This document shows, piece after piece, positions 47,000-56,473 of a stretch of DNA of 64,000 nucleotides; position 1 is the stretch's first letter; the number at the start of each line of letters is the position of its first letter. Source of the stretch: Primulina eburnea (Eukaryota > Streptophyta > Magnoliopsida > Lamiales > Gesneriaceae); contig NC_133116.1 of assembly GCF_022965805.1 (NCBI RefSeq), positions 7,398,601 through 7,462,600 of the forward strand, read 5' to 3'. A program made the position numbers and the translations under genes. Under the pieces are notes generated by a model that worked only from the letters and a program-made list of their open reading frames with translations, had not been told where the DNA came from and searched no databases.

Positions 47000-47468
47000 T
47001 AGGGCTGCAAACGAACCGAACATGTTCGCGAGTTTTTCGAGCCGGCTCGATAAATATTCGATTCGTATTCGAACTTATCGAATTTGAGCCGAACTCGAAC
47101 ATGTTCGAACTTTTTTTCGAGCCGAACTCGAGCCCAAATTATTTTGTTCGATAGCTCGCGAATAGTTCGCGAGCCTTAATATTTTATTAATATAATATAA
47201 TTATATATATATATATATATATATATTTCGAGCATTTCGAGCTTTCAAACCTTAATATCCGAGCAATAATTCGAATAGTTCACGAATATATTCGAATATT
47301 TCGAGCCGAACTCGAACTCGAACTTCATTTCGAGCCGAGCTCGAGCCCAAATATTTGAAATTATCGAACTTCGAATCGAGCTCGAACTCGAATATACCTA
47401 TTTCGAGCAGAATTCGAGCCTGATTTTTTTACTATTATTCGGCTCGATTCGGTTCGTTTGCACCCCTA
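47000..47468. mobile_element. hAT-type MITE, 469 bp, with GAACCGAA ends
   Basis: TAGGGCTGCAAACGAACCGAA at the left matches the reverse complement of the right end at 20 of 21 positions. Flanks GTAACGAA (46992-46999) and GTAAGGAA (47469-47476) are an 8-bp duplication with one mismatch, as expected for hAT. The interior is full of TTCGAGC/GCTCGAA words in both orientations and a (TA)n tract at about 47203-47226. Confidence 0.8.
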
Positions 47469-47488
47469 GTAAGGAACGTATATTTTAT

Positions 47489-47670
47489 GGCAAAAACTTG
47501 TGTGAGATGGTCTCACAGATCATATTTGTGAGACGGATATCTTATTTGGGTTATCCATGAAAAAGTATTATTTTTTATGCTAAAAGTATTACTTTTATTG
47601 TGAATATGAGTAGGGTTGACCCGTCTCACAAATTATGATCCGTGAGACGATCTCACATGAGATCGACTCA
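47489..47670 (+). mobile_element. TGAGACGGTCTCAC-family MITE-like copy
   Basis: TGTGAGATGGTCTCACAGATC at the left and GATCCGTGAGACGATCTCACATGAG at the right. It lies 20 bp from the hAT MITE. Confidence 0.65.
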
Positions 47671-47699
47671 TATTCTATTGGTCAATCGATAAATCATGG

Positions 47700-47850
47700 A
47701 TCACAAAACTCTTGCGACGGTCTCATGAGTCGTTTTTGTGAGACAAATTTTCTATTTGAATCACTTGTACTAAAAATATTATTTTTATTATAAATATGAA
47801 CAAAATTGACTCGTCTCATGAATAAGGATCCGTGAGATTGTTTGTTATAC
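47700..47850 (+). mobile_element. Decayed TGAGACGGTCTCAC-family copy
   Basis: GCGACGGTCTCATGAGTCG at the left and GGATCCGTGAGATTG at the right. Adjacent to the preceding copy in the same orientation. Confidence 0.45.
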
Positions 47851-48115
47851 CTAAGATTTGGGCTCTGACTTTCGTTTAAGCGATTGGAACAAATTAGCCG
47901 AAAAATATTATGAGCTGGACTTCATGATGGATGGATCAGCCCATAATTCAATCTAGGCCTTCTCCAAAACGCTTTAATCGATTATATGTTCAACTTCAAT
48001 CAATTAAGTAAAACAAAAATTTGATATTAACACACGATTGTATACCACACTGCACCAAATAAATAGCCATGGGCACAGTAAATTACAAATGATTGGACAT
48101 TTTTTTATGTATTTG

Positions 48116-48154
<39 letters not shown>
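47851..48154. other. Spacer with (TA)n
   Basis: (TA)n at about 48118-48151 abuts the inverted-repeat arm. No gene. Confidence 0.5.
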
Positions 48155-49285
48155 CAAATAAAAATTGTATTTTCTCATCAAGATATGAATGCAACTGCTA
48201 TTATGTTTTGATCATCCTAATTTTGTTTTATTTTTATTATTTATGTTGGGTGTTTGTATAAAATAGAAACAAGATCAACAAATTGGATGTTAATTTATAT
48301 ATCAAGAAGAGATGTAGAATCAAATTACATCTTTTTTGTGCTTTATGTTTTGTATTTTGTATTGATTTTCTTATATTACTTATTTTGATAATATATTTTA
48401 TCGATGAATATTAAAATTTTATTTTTTGTGTTTAAATTAGTTATGGTGATACCATTTTATATGTTGAAATGGTTAGACAAAAAAATTTATTGATGCGAAT
48501 GAGCTAGTCGTACAGGCAGAGATAAGATTTCACAATGTTGTTCTATCTATTTCAGAATCATGAAGAAAAACTTGAACAAAAACTCAACGAGGAGCAATGG
48601 ACAAAAATCAAAGTGCAATCTTCATTCCATGTTGCACTTTATTGTAGAGTTTGAATAATACAGTGTTGATTTGAATATTCGCAATTAGAATACGAATAAT
48701 ATAGTATTCATTATTTATTGATATTTTGCAAATTGGTGTGTATTGATGAAAGTTTTGATGCTTTATTTTCCATTGATGATGCATGTTGGATATAAAAACA
48801 AAGGCGTGTTTCTCCATCACCAGAGATTCCTAGTTTTTAACTCCTTAGATACTAAATGATTTACATTGGATACAAATCATTGAAATAATGGGGTATCGAG
48901 GTGATTCTGAACCAACTTCACATATATTTAAGGAGTTCCGTACTAGGGAAATGAGTTATTACCGATATTTATGTTTACCGGACAAATGTTATAAGAAATA
49001 GGATTGCTGACAGTACAAATAAAAATTTCGGCATAATTGGTCAAGATTCAGGTATTGTACGCCTCAAATGAAATAAAAATGATTGAAATTTAAGCACAAA
49101 AATATGTAATTTGATTCTACATCTCATCTTGATATATAAATTAACCTCCAATTTGTTGATCTTGTTTCTATTTTATACAAACACCCAACATAAATAATAA
49201 ACATAAAACAGAATTAGGATGATCAAAAAGTAATAGCAGTTGCATTCATATCTTGATGATAAAGTACAATTTTTATTCGAGAAAT
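48155..49285. repeat. Long inverted repeat: two about 190-bp arms, about 745-bp spacer
   Basis: 48155-48346 (from about AAATAAAAATTGTATTTTC to ATCTTTTTTGTGCTT) is the reverse complement of about 49092-49285 with roughly 90% or better identity by eye. Strings such as GTTTGTATAAAATAGAAACA match exactly in reverse. A transcript across it could fold into a long hairpin. The spacer has no recognised domain. It may be a fold-back element; no TSD was established. Confidence 0.75.
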
Positions 49286-50560
49286 TTAGAGTAGCAACAA
49301 AAAGTAAAATATTCGGGCCAATTTACATGTCAGAACCAACCAAATACTTCACGAGTTCATTCATCACTAAAAAACAATTTATAACAAGAACCCCTAAATG
49401 GGCATCATATTAACATCAATCATACTTTTTCAAGCTCTTTAGATACCCGCACTACACAATAATCTACACAAAGGATGACATTTATCAATCCAATGATTCC
49501 AATCTCATGCATAATTCAACATATGATTCCCACAATATCTTTGATTTCTTACACGATTCGAATGTCACCAAAACATAGAAAAACCAAATCATCCTTCTCT
49601 TTTCCAAGTCAAACAAAGGTTAATTAGCTTGACATGATTCTTAAGAATGAAACCATTAATCTTAAAGTCCTAAACCGTACCAGAAAAACTCTCAGATATT
49701 CAAACACAAAATACCACAGAAGTTCAGCCTCACACAGTGATTCTCGAGAAGCAAGTACCCAATTTCAGTGCATGACAAATAAGAGTATAAATCTTGAACC
49801 ATACCCCCCAATTTCAATGCGCAACAAATAAGAAAGTACTAATCTTGAATCCTACCACAAACACCAAGAATTTCAACTTCATATATACCTATTTTGAAAT
49901 AAGATTATTTTGTTTCCGCCTCAAACTGTGTATGACAAAAACACAACAATGAACAAATGAATACTGCATAATCCCAACCAACAATTTAACAATCAACACC
50001 AATCCAGGAACTAAGCAAAACCCAGATATTAGGAAAAAACCATTCGACAATTAGTCAGTAAGAAAGAGAGAACAACAAAAACATGGAGATCAACAAATAG
50101 TTTCAGAAGAGTATGAAAATCAACTAACACATTCACTTAAAACCAATGACAAATAATAAAAAAAAAACGCAGCACGTACCAGTGGTAAATTGAAAAAAAA
50201 AACCTTCAAAATTCGAGCAAGTAGCGGGAAAACGAACAAAAAACCTGCAGCCCAAAAAAATAAATCAAGACTCAGAGGTAAATCGAACAAAACCCTTCGA
50301 AAATCTAACAAAAACTAGAAGGTTATCAAATAAAAACTTGCAGCAAACTCGTGCAACAAATCGAAGAGAACCAGCGCAAAGAACATATTTTTTTGGGGTT
50401 GTACAATTTTTTCTGATGGAGAAGGCAATCACGGTTAAATTGAGGAGAAAATGAGCATGCGACAGTGTCGTGGGTGAGGAGATTTTTTTGGCGTTCTTTG
50501 ATTTTTCCGATGGGGTGGCGCACATCATAGGAGAGCGAGTGAAGAAGAAGAAGAAGAGCT
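49286..50560. other. Spacer without recognised gene
   Basis: Base composition is slightly less AT-rich. Minus-strand ORFs of 60-104 codons near 50120-50579 match nothing I know. Similar short strings (AATTTCAATGC/AATTTCAGTGC, CTTGAA(C/T)C) recur at about 49759-49850. Confidence 0.35.
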
Positions 50561-50737
50561 GGTTGTTTAATAAAGGCAAATGAGCAAAAATCTCAATTAA
50601 AGAGTGAATAAAAAGATTTATTCTGTCAACGAATGGAAACTTTTCCTGACATTAATTTTTTTCCCCTTATAGAAATTTATTTTCAATTTCAACTTAAATT
50701 AAGAAATATCATCAACAAATAATTATAAAATATATAA

Positions 50738-50790
<53 letters not shown>

Positions 50791-51395
50791 TATTTGAAAA
50801 CATAATTACGGACTATATAATAAATAATTATATTAGTATTTACAAAAAAAAATTGGGGTTGTTTAATGACAAAAGCAAATGTGCAAAAATTCAATTAGAA
50901 AGTGAATACAAAGATTTATTGTCTGTCAAGGAGTGGAAACTTAATTTTTTTGACATTAAATTTTTTTTTTTCTGATAGAAATTTATTTTCAGTTTCCCCT
51001 TAAAGTAAGAAATATCATCAAAAAATAATTATGAAATATATAAAATAATATATATATATATATTTTTAAATAAATAATTACGAACTATATAATAAATAAT
51101 TATATTAGTATTTACAAAAAAAAATCGCGGTTGTTTAATGACAAATGCAAATGTGCAAAATTTTCAATTAGAGAGTGAATACAAAATTTATTGTTTGTTA
51201 AGAAGTAGAAATTTAGTTTTCCTGATATTAATTTTTTTTTATAGAAATTTATTTTATATTTCACTTTAAAGTAATAAATATTATCAACAAATAATTATGA
51301 AATATATAAAATATATATATATATATATATATTGAATAAATAATTACTAACTATATAATAAATAATTATAGTAGTAATTACAAAAAAAAAATTAA
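50561..51395. repeat. Three tandem copies of an about 270-300-bp AT-rich unit
   Basis: Units start GGTTGTTTAAT at 50561, 50857 and 51129. Each contains a GCAAA...CAATTA..GAGTGAATA block, an AGAAATTTATTTTC block, a (TA)n tract and ACTATATAATAAATAATTAT. The copies are clearly diverged from one another. The (TA)n tract differs in length per copy. Confidence 0.8.
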
Positions 51396-51836
51396 TTCAT
51401 TAAATAAATAAAAATTATCAATAAAAATTAAAATAATTATTTGAAAAATAACTATTTTAAAATTTGTTACAACATGTATTTTAAGAGAAAAAAATACTAA
51501 TAATAATATTATTTTAAAATAAATGTTTGAAATCAATAATTTAATTATATCTTTGGTCGATATATTTAAGAAAAATTACTTAACGTAAAAAAAAATTATT
51601 TATCTAAATTATTTTGAGAAAGTATCTTATGAGACGTCTCAGAAATTTATATATATCTTCAGTAAAAAGTGATAATTTTGAGATAAAAAAAAATATTCGG
51701 ATATATATTCGTAAAATGAATCAAATATTTTTCATTAAATAAAAATATTATAAAAAATGGAAATAATTATCTTAAAGAAGGATAATTTCTTAAAATTTGC
51801 TACAATATATATTTTAAAGGGAAAAAAAATTAATTG
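51396..51836. other. AT-rich spacer with decayed MITE fragment
   Basis: A TATGAGACGTCTCAG fragment lies at about 51630. Nothing else supported. Confidence 0.4.
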
Positions 51837-52195
51837 TCACGCTCTGAGACCGAGGTTAGTCGACACCGACGTTGTTTTACAACCACACGATTGAAAATAA
51901 CAAGACTCGTAGTACAATATAAACAAAAAACCAGTTTATTACTCATAATCAATCATAAGATTGTCTTTACAACGTAAATTATTAGAACGACAAAAATTAT
52001 ATGGTAATGTTTACGACTTACTAAACGAAAACTAAAATAAATTTATTGATTCTTCTTATTATCAACATCAAAATTAGTCTTGTTCATCTTCCTCGATTTT
52101 CTCTTCTGATTTATCTGTGAAGGTAGAGTAAGGGGTGAGTGATATAGTCGTCACTCAGTAAGCGAGGGTCATTCGAGCACATACATAACAAATAT
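51837..52195 (-). mobile_element. LTR 3'-end fragment, family B
   Basis: Plus-strand TGTCACGCTCTGAGACCGAGG...GTCGACACCGACGTTGTTTTACA is the reverse complement of an LTR end in ...GCGTGACA. It is similar over about 300 bp to 13550-13850 and stops at ...AACAAATAT, exactly where a new LTR-like sequence begins (TGTGAGGCTC at 52196). Confidence 0.6.
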
Positions 52196-53730
52196 TGTGA
52201 GGCTCATTTACTCTAATGATAATTAATTATCAAACAATAATAGTTTGATTTAGATTTGCAGCGGAAATGATTTAAAATAATTTAAAACGGACCTCAGGGC
52301 CTAGAAAAATTTCGGCATGACCTCCCCGTAAATAGGACATCCCGAAAAACTCAAGCATCAGAAAATAATAAAATGACTCAAAACTGACGCTGCGATAAAA
52401 ATATACAGTCACATGCAAGTACCGGCTAGGAATACATCAACAATTCTCAAACATCAATTCAACTAAGCCGGCAAGGCTTTAGAATATACTAAAATTGATC
52501 CAAACTAAATAATAACATGTGAAACACCCATACATATAATCGGGGCATCTCCCCAGCAAATAAAATGTGACACGGAACTGACACAACTCCAAGACAACAA
52601 AAAGACTAGCTGGGAGACTCCAACGAACTAAAAACCAAGCAATCCAACCTCAATCCCGAGCTCAACTGGCAGCACCTCGGCCTGATGCTGCAAAATGACT
52701 CGGGAGATCTACTATGGTGCCCAATAGCAACCACAGCAGCCCCCCAGAAAACAACTGAGGTTAGGATTCTGGTATGAAACAGTCCAACAATAACATAAAT
52801 CATGCATAATCATATAATGAAATGTGATATGCAATGCATGAAAGGCTCGACGAATAACCGGGATAACATGAGCCAACAAACGGTACGATAACAACTGGAA
52901 TAATGCTCGAGCAACAACACAGGGGAGCTACATCGTCATGCAGCTAAACCGCCCTGCCAAGTATGCGAGGTATGCCAAACTGTGCTGAATAACACCCCTG
53001 ACTCAGCCTCCATACAGCTGATACGCTATAACAGGATGGCACAACAGAACGAACTAGATGACACAATCTCAGCGCTCACCACAAAAGGCTAAACTCACCA
53101 CGGAATTGTTCAATCACATCTACGATCTCATGTGTATAGGCCTATCAGCCATACAATGATCCCGAGATAAACAACAGTGCCAGATAACAACGAATATCAA
53201 CAATGGGCTAACAAGAACGATAGGGCTCAACATGAATGTCATAACTGTATGTCCGATGCTAAATGTCAATAATATGTCATAATAATAAACATAGATCACA
53301 ACAAAGGCATTTAACAATTTACAACAGTCAACAAGTCATAAACACGATTCATATAACACAGAATGATAATTAAACATAATTTATGTTTTATCGTCGTATG
53401 TTACCGAGCTGCAACATATCTATATCACAAAAACGACCTTCAAGAATGATCAACTAAACTCCCTCAGCCTAGAATAACAAAATAAGCCGAATAATTCCAC
53501 AACTCATCATTATTTACATTCCAACCATTATCAACTCGATAATCCTTAGATTAATTCCAACGATAACAACCATACTATAATATCTTTCAATATCATACAA
53601 AACGATTCGACATAATTAATGCTCGTCGAATTATACTTCGAAGATTTTCATTGACCGAACCTACAACAATTATCCAATAAATACGTCAATAGAACGCTAT
53701 TCGAACGACGGAAGAAATTTAAATCAAAAT
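52196..53730 (-). mobile_element. Older minus-strand LTR, left part (interrupted by the Ty3 element)
   Basis: Starts TGTGAGGCTCATTTAC with GCAGCGGAAATG shortly after, the minus-strand pattern seen at the left end of the family-C LTRs. No coding domain. The sequence is cut at 53730 by the Ty3 insertion and resumes at 62125, where a minus-strand TATA-like CGTTATATATAGG lies at 62148-62161. The true right end was not identified. Confidence 0.5.
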
Positions 53731-54896
53731 TGTGAGAATCCGAATTTCCAGCAAAAGCATTTCAGTAAGCAATGCAAAATTTCCAGCGGAAGATAATATT
53801 CAGAAGCTGGTATTTTTCCAGCAGACATGTATTTTCCAGCAGCAGCAGTAGAAGAACGAAAAATCAGCAGCAGCAGAAGAGCGAGAAAGAAGCAGCAGTC
53901 AGTTACTGATTCAGCTCAGACTTGTAACTGAAGCATTAACATGGAATAAAGGCTGTTAATGTCAGATTATGGCCATTAATTGGAAGCGTAACAGTCAGAT
54001 TGTGGCCTATAAATAACACCCTCAAGTCTCTGAAATGGGTTACACAAGCTTTGAGATTATCACTTAAATTTCGAGTTAAGAAAGAGTGTCTTTGTCAAGC
54101 AGCAAAATCCAGTAGCGAGAACAGCCAAATTCCAGTAGACTTCAACCGAAACTTTAAGCAAATTACAGTAAGTGGGCTTATATGTAAATATCTTGAAATC
54201 CGTTTGATAATTCTGTTTTAAAGTTCAGTTTCTGTATGTTTGATTTCTGATTTTGAAGCACTGAAACTCCCTAGTGAACTAATGGTAGGAATATATATTC
54301 TGAACATTTCTGAATTCTGATTCTGATTCTGATTCTGGCCTCACCCCTTAGAGGAGAGAACATATAGGGGACTGATATCGGTTTAGCCATGAAATTCACT
54401 AACGTGCTCAGTGCTTACTAATTCTGAATTATGTTCTGTAATTTCTGAATTCTGATTACTGTTCTGAAAACAAGAGTTCTCTGTATATTATCATATTACT
54501 GTTTCTGTTGAAAACGATTTCGAAACTGGGAGTTATTCCCGCCCCCTCTTACTGAGTGACAATCATATCACTCACCCACCAAACCCATCTCAGATAAAAA
54601 CGAGGAAGAGTTGATAGAAGAAGAGGAGCAACGTCAGTTTTGGGGCTGGTGATGAAGATCGTTGTTATCAGTTCTTATTTATGTTTATTTCGCCGCATTT
54701 GTTAAGACGATGTTGTAATTGGTTTTACATTTCCGCTGTAAAACATTATTATTGAGTTGTATCAGACAATGAACATTTAGTATTATGAATAAAAGACTGG
54801 TTTTTCTGACATTCTGTACTTCTGAGGCTTGTTGTTTTCGAATGTAAATTTGAGAGCAACGCCGGTGTCAACCAACCCCCGTCCCGGGGCGTGACA
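53731..54896 (+). repeat. 5' LTR of the Ty3 element
   Basis: 1166 bp. TATAAATA at 54008-54015. A strong donor-like ACA|GTAAGT sits at 54168 downstream of the TATA. CAGCAG-rich stretches lie near 53840-53920 and CTGATT repeats near 54312-54336. Direct repeat of 60955-62119. Confidence 0.95.
54008..54015 (+). promoter_or_regulatory. TATA box in the 5' LTR
   Basis: TATAAATA in GGCCTATAAATAACACC. The same sequence is at 61232-61239 in the 3' LTR. Confidence 0.7.
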
Positions 54897-54902
54897 TTGA
54901 AG

Positions 54903-54914
54903 TGGTATCAGAGC
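54903..54914 (+). other. Ty3 primer-binding site (initiator tRNA-Met)
   Basis: TGGTATCAGAGC, 6 nt after the LTR end, complementary to the 3' end of plant initiator tRNA-Met. Confidence 0.85.
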
Positions 54915-55750
54915 GAAACCGGGTTTCATAATCTGGGGAGGAGGAACTAGAAATAATAAGTTCTTATAGACTTCTGAGAATAAGTTCTGAAGGTGACTGA
55001 AATAGACTACTGAAAATAAGCTACTGTAATAAACTACTGAAACGATTTAAAAAGAAAAAAATTCAGTAGGCCAAAACCAGTAGACGAAACCAGAACCAGT
55101 AGATGGAAACCAGTAGCCGAACCCAGAACCAGTAGAAGGAAACCAGTAGGTCTGAATGCAGAAGACTGAGTCAGTAGACTCGGAATGCAGCAGATAATGC
55201 TGGAAAAGCAGCAGACTGATTGCAGAAGCATCAGAGTTGCAGTAGACAGTGTATTCCAGCAAGGAAATGCAGTAGACCTCGCAAAATGACATGGAAGTTG
55301 AGGTGTTTTTCGCGCAAACTTCAAACGGCCATAACTTTTGATCAGGAGGAATTTTTACTATTAAAAGTAGGCGTTGGAAAGCTCTCGACGAGGAGAACCT
55401 AACCTAGAACGATTCATCGTTCTAGCACCACCGACGAACCCCAAAATCCTCCGTTTAGATAGAGATATCATCATTTCCGTAAAAGTTTCCAACTTTTTGA
55501 AACTTTGAGGAATTTTAATTTCCAAATGGCTTAGTATTTTTACACCAAACTTGGTACCATTCATGTTCTTGATGTAAAGGATTTTTAGTAAAATTTTCAC
55601 AGAATTCTGAGACCGAAAATTTTTGAGCTATTTCTGCTGATTATTGTATAGACAGTACTGATTTTGTTCATTCCAGTATTTGTCTATAACTCAACCTATA
55701 TTCTTGAGCTCATTTCTGAACCTTTACCCTTATATTTTTGGATGTAGGAT
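54915..55750 (+). other. Leader between primer site and extra ORF
   Basis: Contains an irregular CCAGTAG minisatellite (about 55066-55175). No long ORF in the sense direction. It ends with the acceptor-like TTTTTGGATGTAG just before the ATG at 55751. Confidence 0.5.
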
Positions 55751-56257
55751 ATGGCGGACCAAACTAGCTACATTAAGAGCTTAGAGAGGAAGCTAGAGAA
55801 ACTTAAGGAGAATAACTACTGCCTAAAGTTGGACAAAGATGAGTTAGAGCGTCGAGCAGAGCACTTAGAGGGTGATGTTCAACGTTATGCTCATTATCTG
55901 CATGAGGCAGAAGAGAGGAGTAGGAAGGCTCAAGAAGACTTTGAGACCTCCCAAGAGACTGTGGTAGAATTCATCGAGCTACGTGATACACTACTTGACA
56001 AAATCCAAATACTCAAGGATCAGAATCACCAAATCGTGCACCAACATAATCAGTATAGTGAACAGACTGATGCACATATTCATGAGTTGCAGAGTACTGT
56101 TGAAGTTCTTAGAGACCAGAATGCAGTTCTGCATGGCCATATTGAACATCTACAAGCAGTAATAGCCAACCAAGATGAACCTGAAGAGGAACCAGAAGAG
56201 GAAGAAGAAATGGAAGAGGATCCTATGGAGTTAGGATTAGGAGAAGGGATAGATTAG
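55751..56257 (+). CDS. Extra ORF upstream of gag: coiled-coil protein, 168 aa, unknown function
   Basis: An intact ORF lies between the 5' LTR and gag in sense orientation, which most Ty3 elements lack. Residues about 5-135 are a predicted long coiled coil: Leu/Ile spaced in heptads with Glu/Lys/Arg between, beginning YIKSLERKLEKLKENN. Residues 137-160 form a very acidic tail (EEEPEEEEEMEEDP). There is no Cys-His knuckle, protease, RNase or membrane motif. It is not part of gag: it has its own ATG in good context (ATATGGCG), its own stop, and 216 nt of non-coding sequence before gag. Tat/Ogre elements are known to carry an ORF before gag, but I see no link to them here. Self-assembly, a Gag partner or a captured host coiled-coil gene are possible; none is shown. 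Confidence 0.8.
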   Translation: MADQTSYIKSLERKLEKLKENNYCLKLDKDELERRAEHLEGDVQRYAHYLHEAEERSRKAQEDFETSQETVVEFIELRDTLLDKIQILKDQNHQIVHQHNQYSEQTDAHIHELQSTVEVLRDQNAVLHGHIEHLQAVIANQDEPEEEPEEEEEMEEDPMELGLGEGID

Positions 56258-56473
56258 ATATTCAGTAGTACTCCTTTGTATTACCATGTGTTCCATTGCA
56301 TTCATGTTCTCAATTTCGATGTTTCGTTGTAATTGCACTTCTTGAGGAATCAATAAAATTTATTTCAATCCATTGGTTTCATATTTAAACTTTGAGCAAT
56401 TACTCTATCATTGTACTTCAATTATTTAGTCTCTATTCTGCCATCATCCTTAGAACTTTCTTAATTGTAGGAA
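56258..56473 (+). other. Spacer between extra ORF and gag, 3'-UTR-like
   Basis: T-rich. AATAAA at 56352-56357 is followed by a U-rich stretch, with TGT-rich sequence before it, like a plant polyadenylation region. It ends CTTAATTGTAG at 56470, an acceptor-like site 4 nt before the gag ATG. Confidence 0.55.

Noticed and set aside
55034..55324. Minus-strand ORFs over the leader
   Set aside because: Translation of the antisense of the CCAGTAG minisatellite; no independent support.
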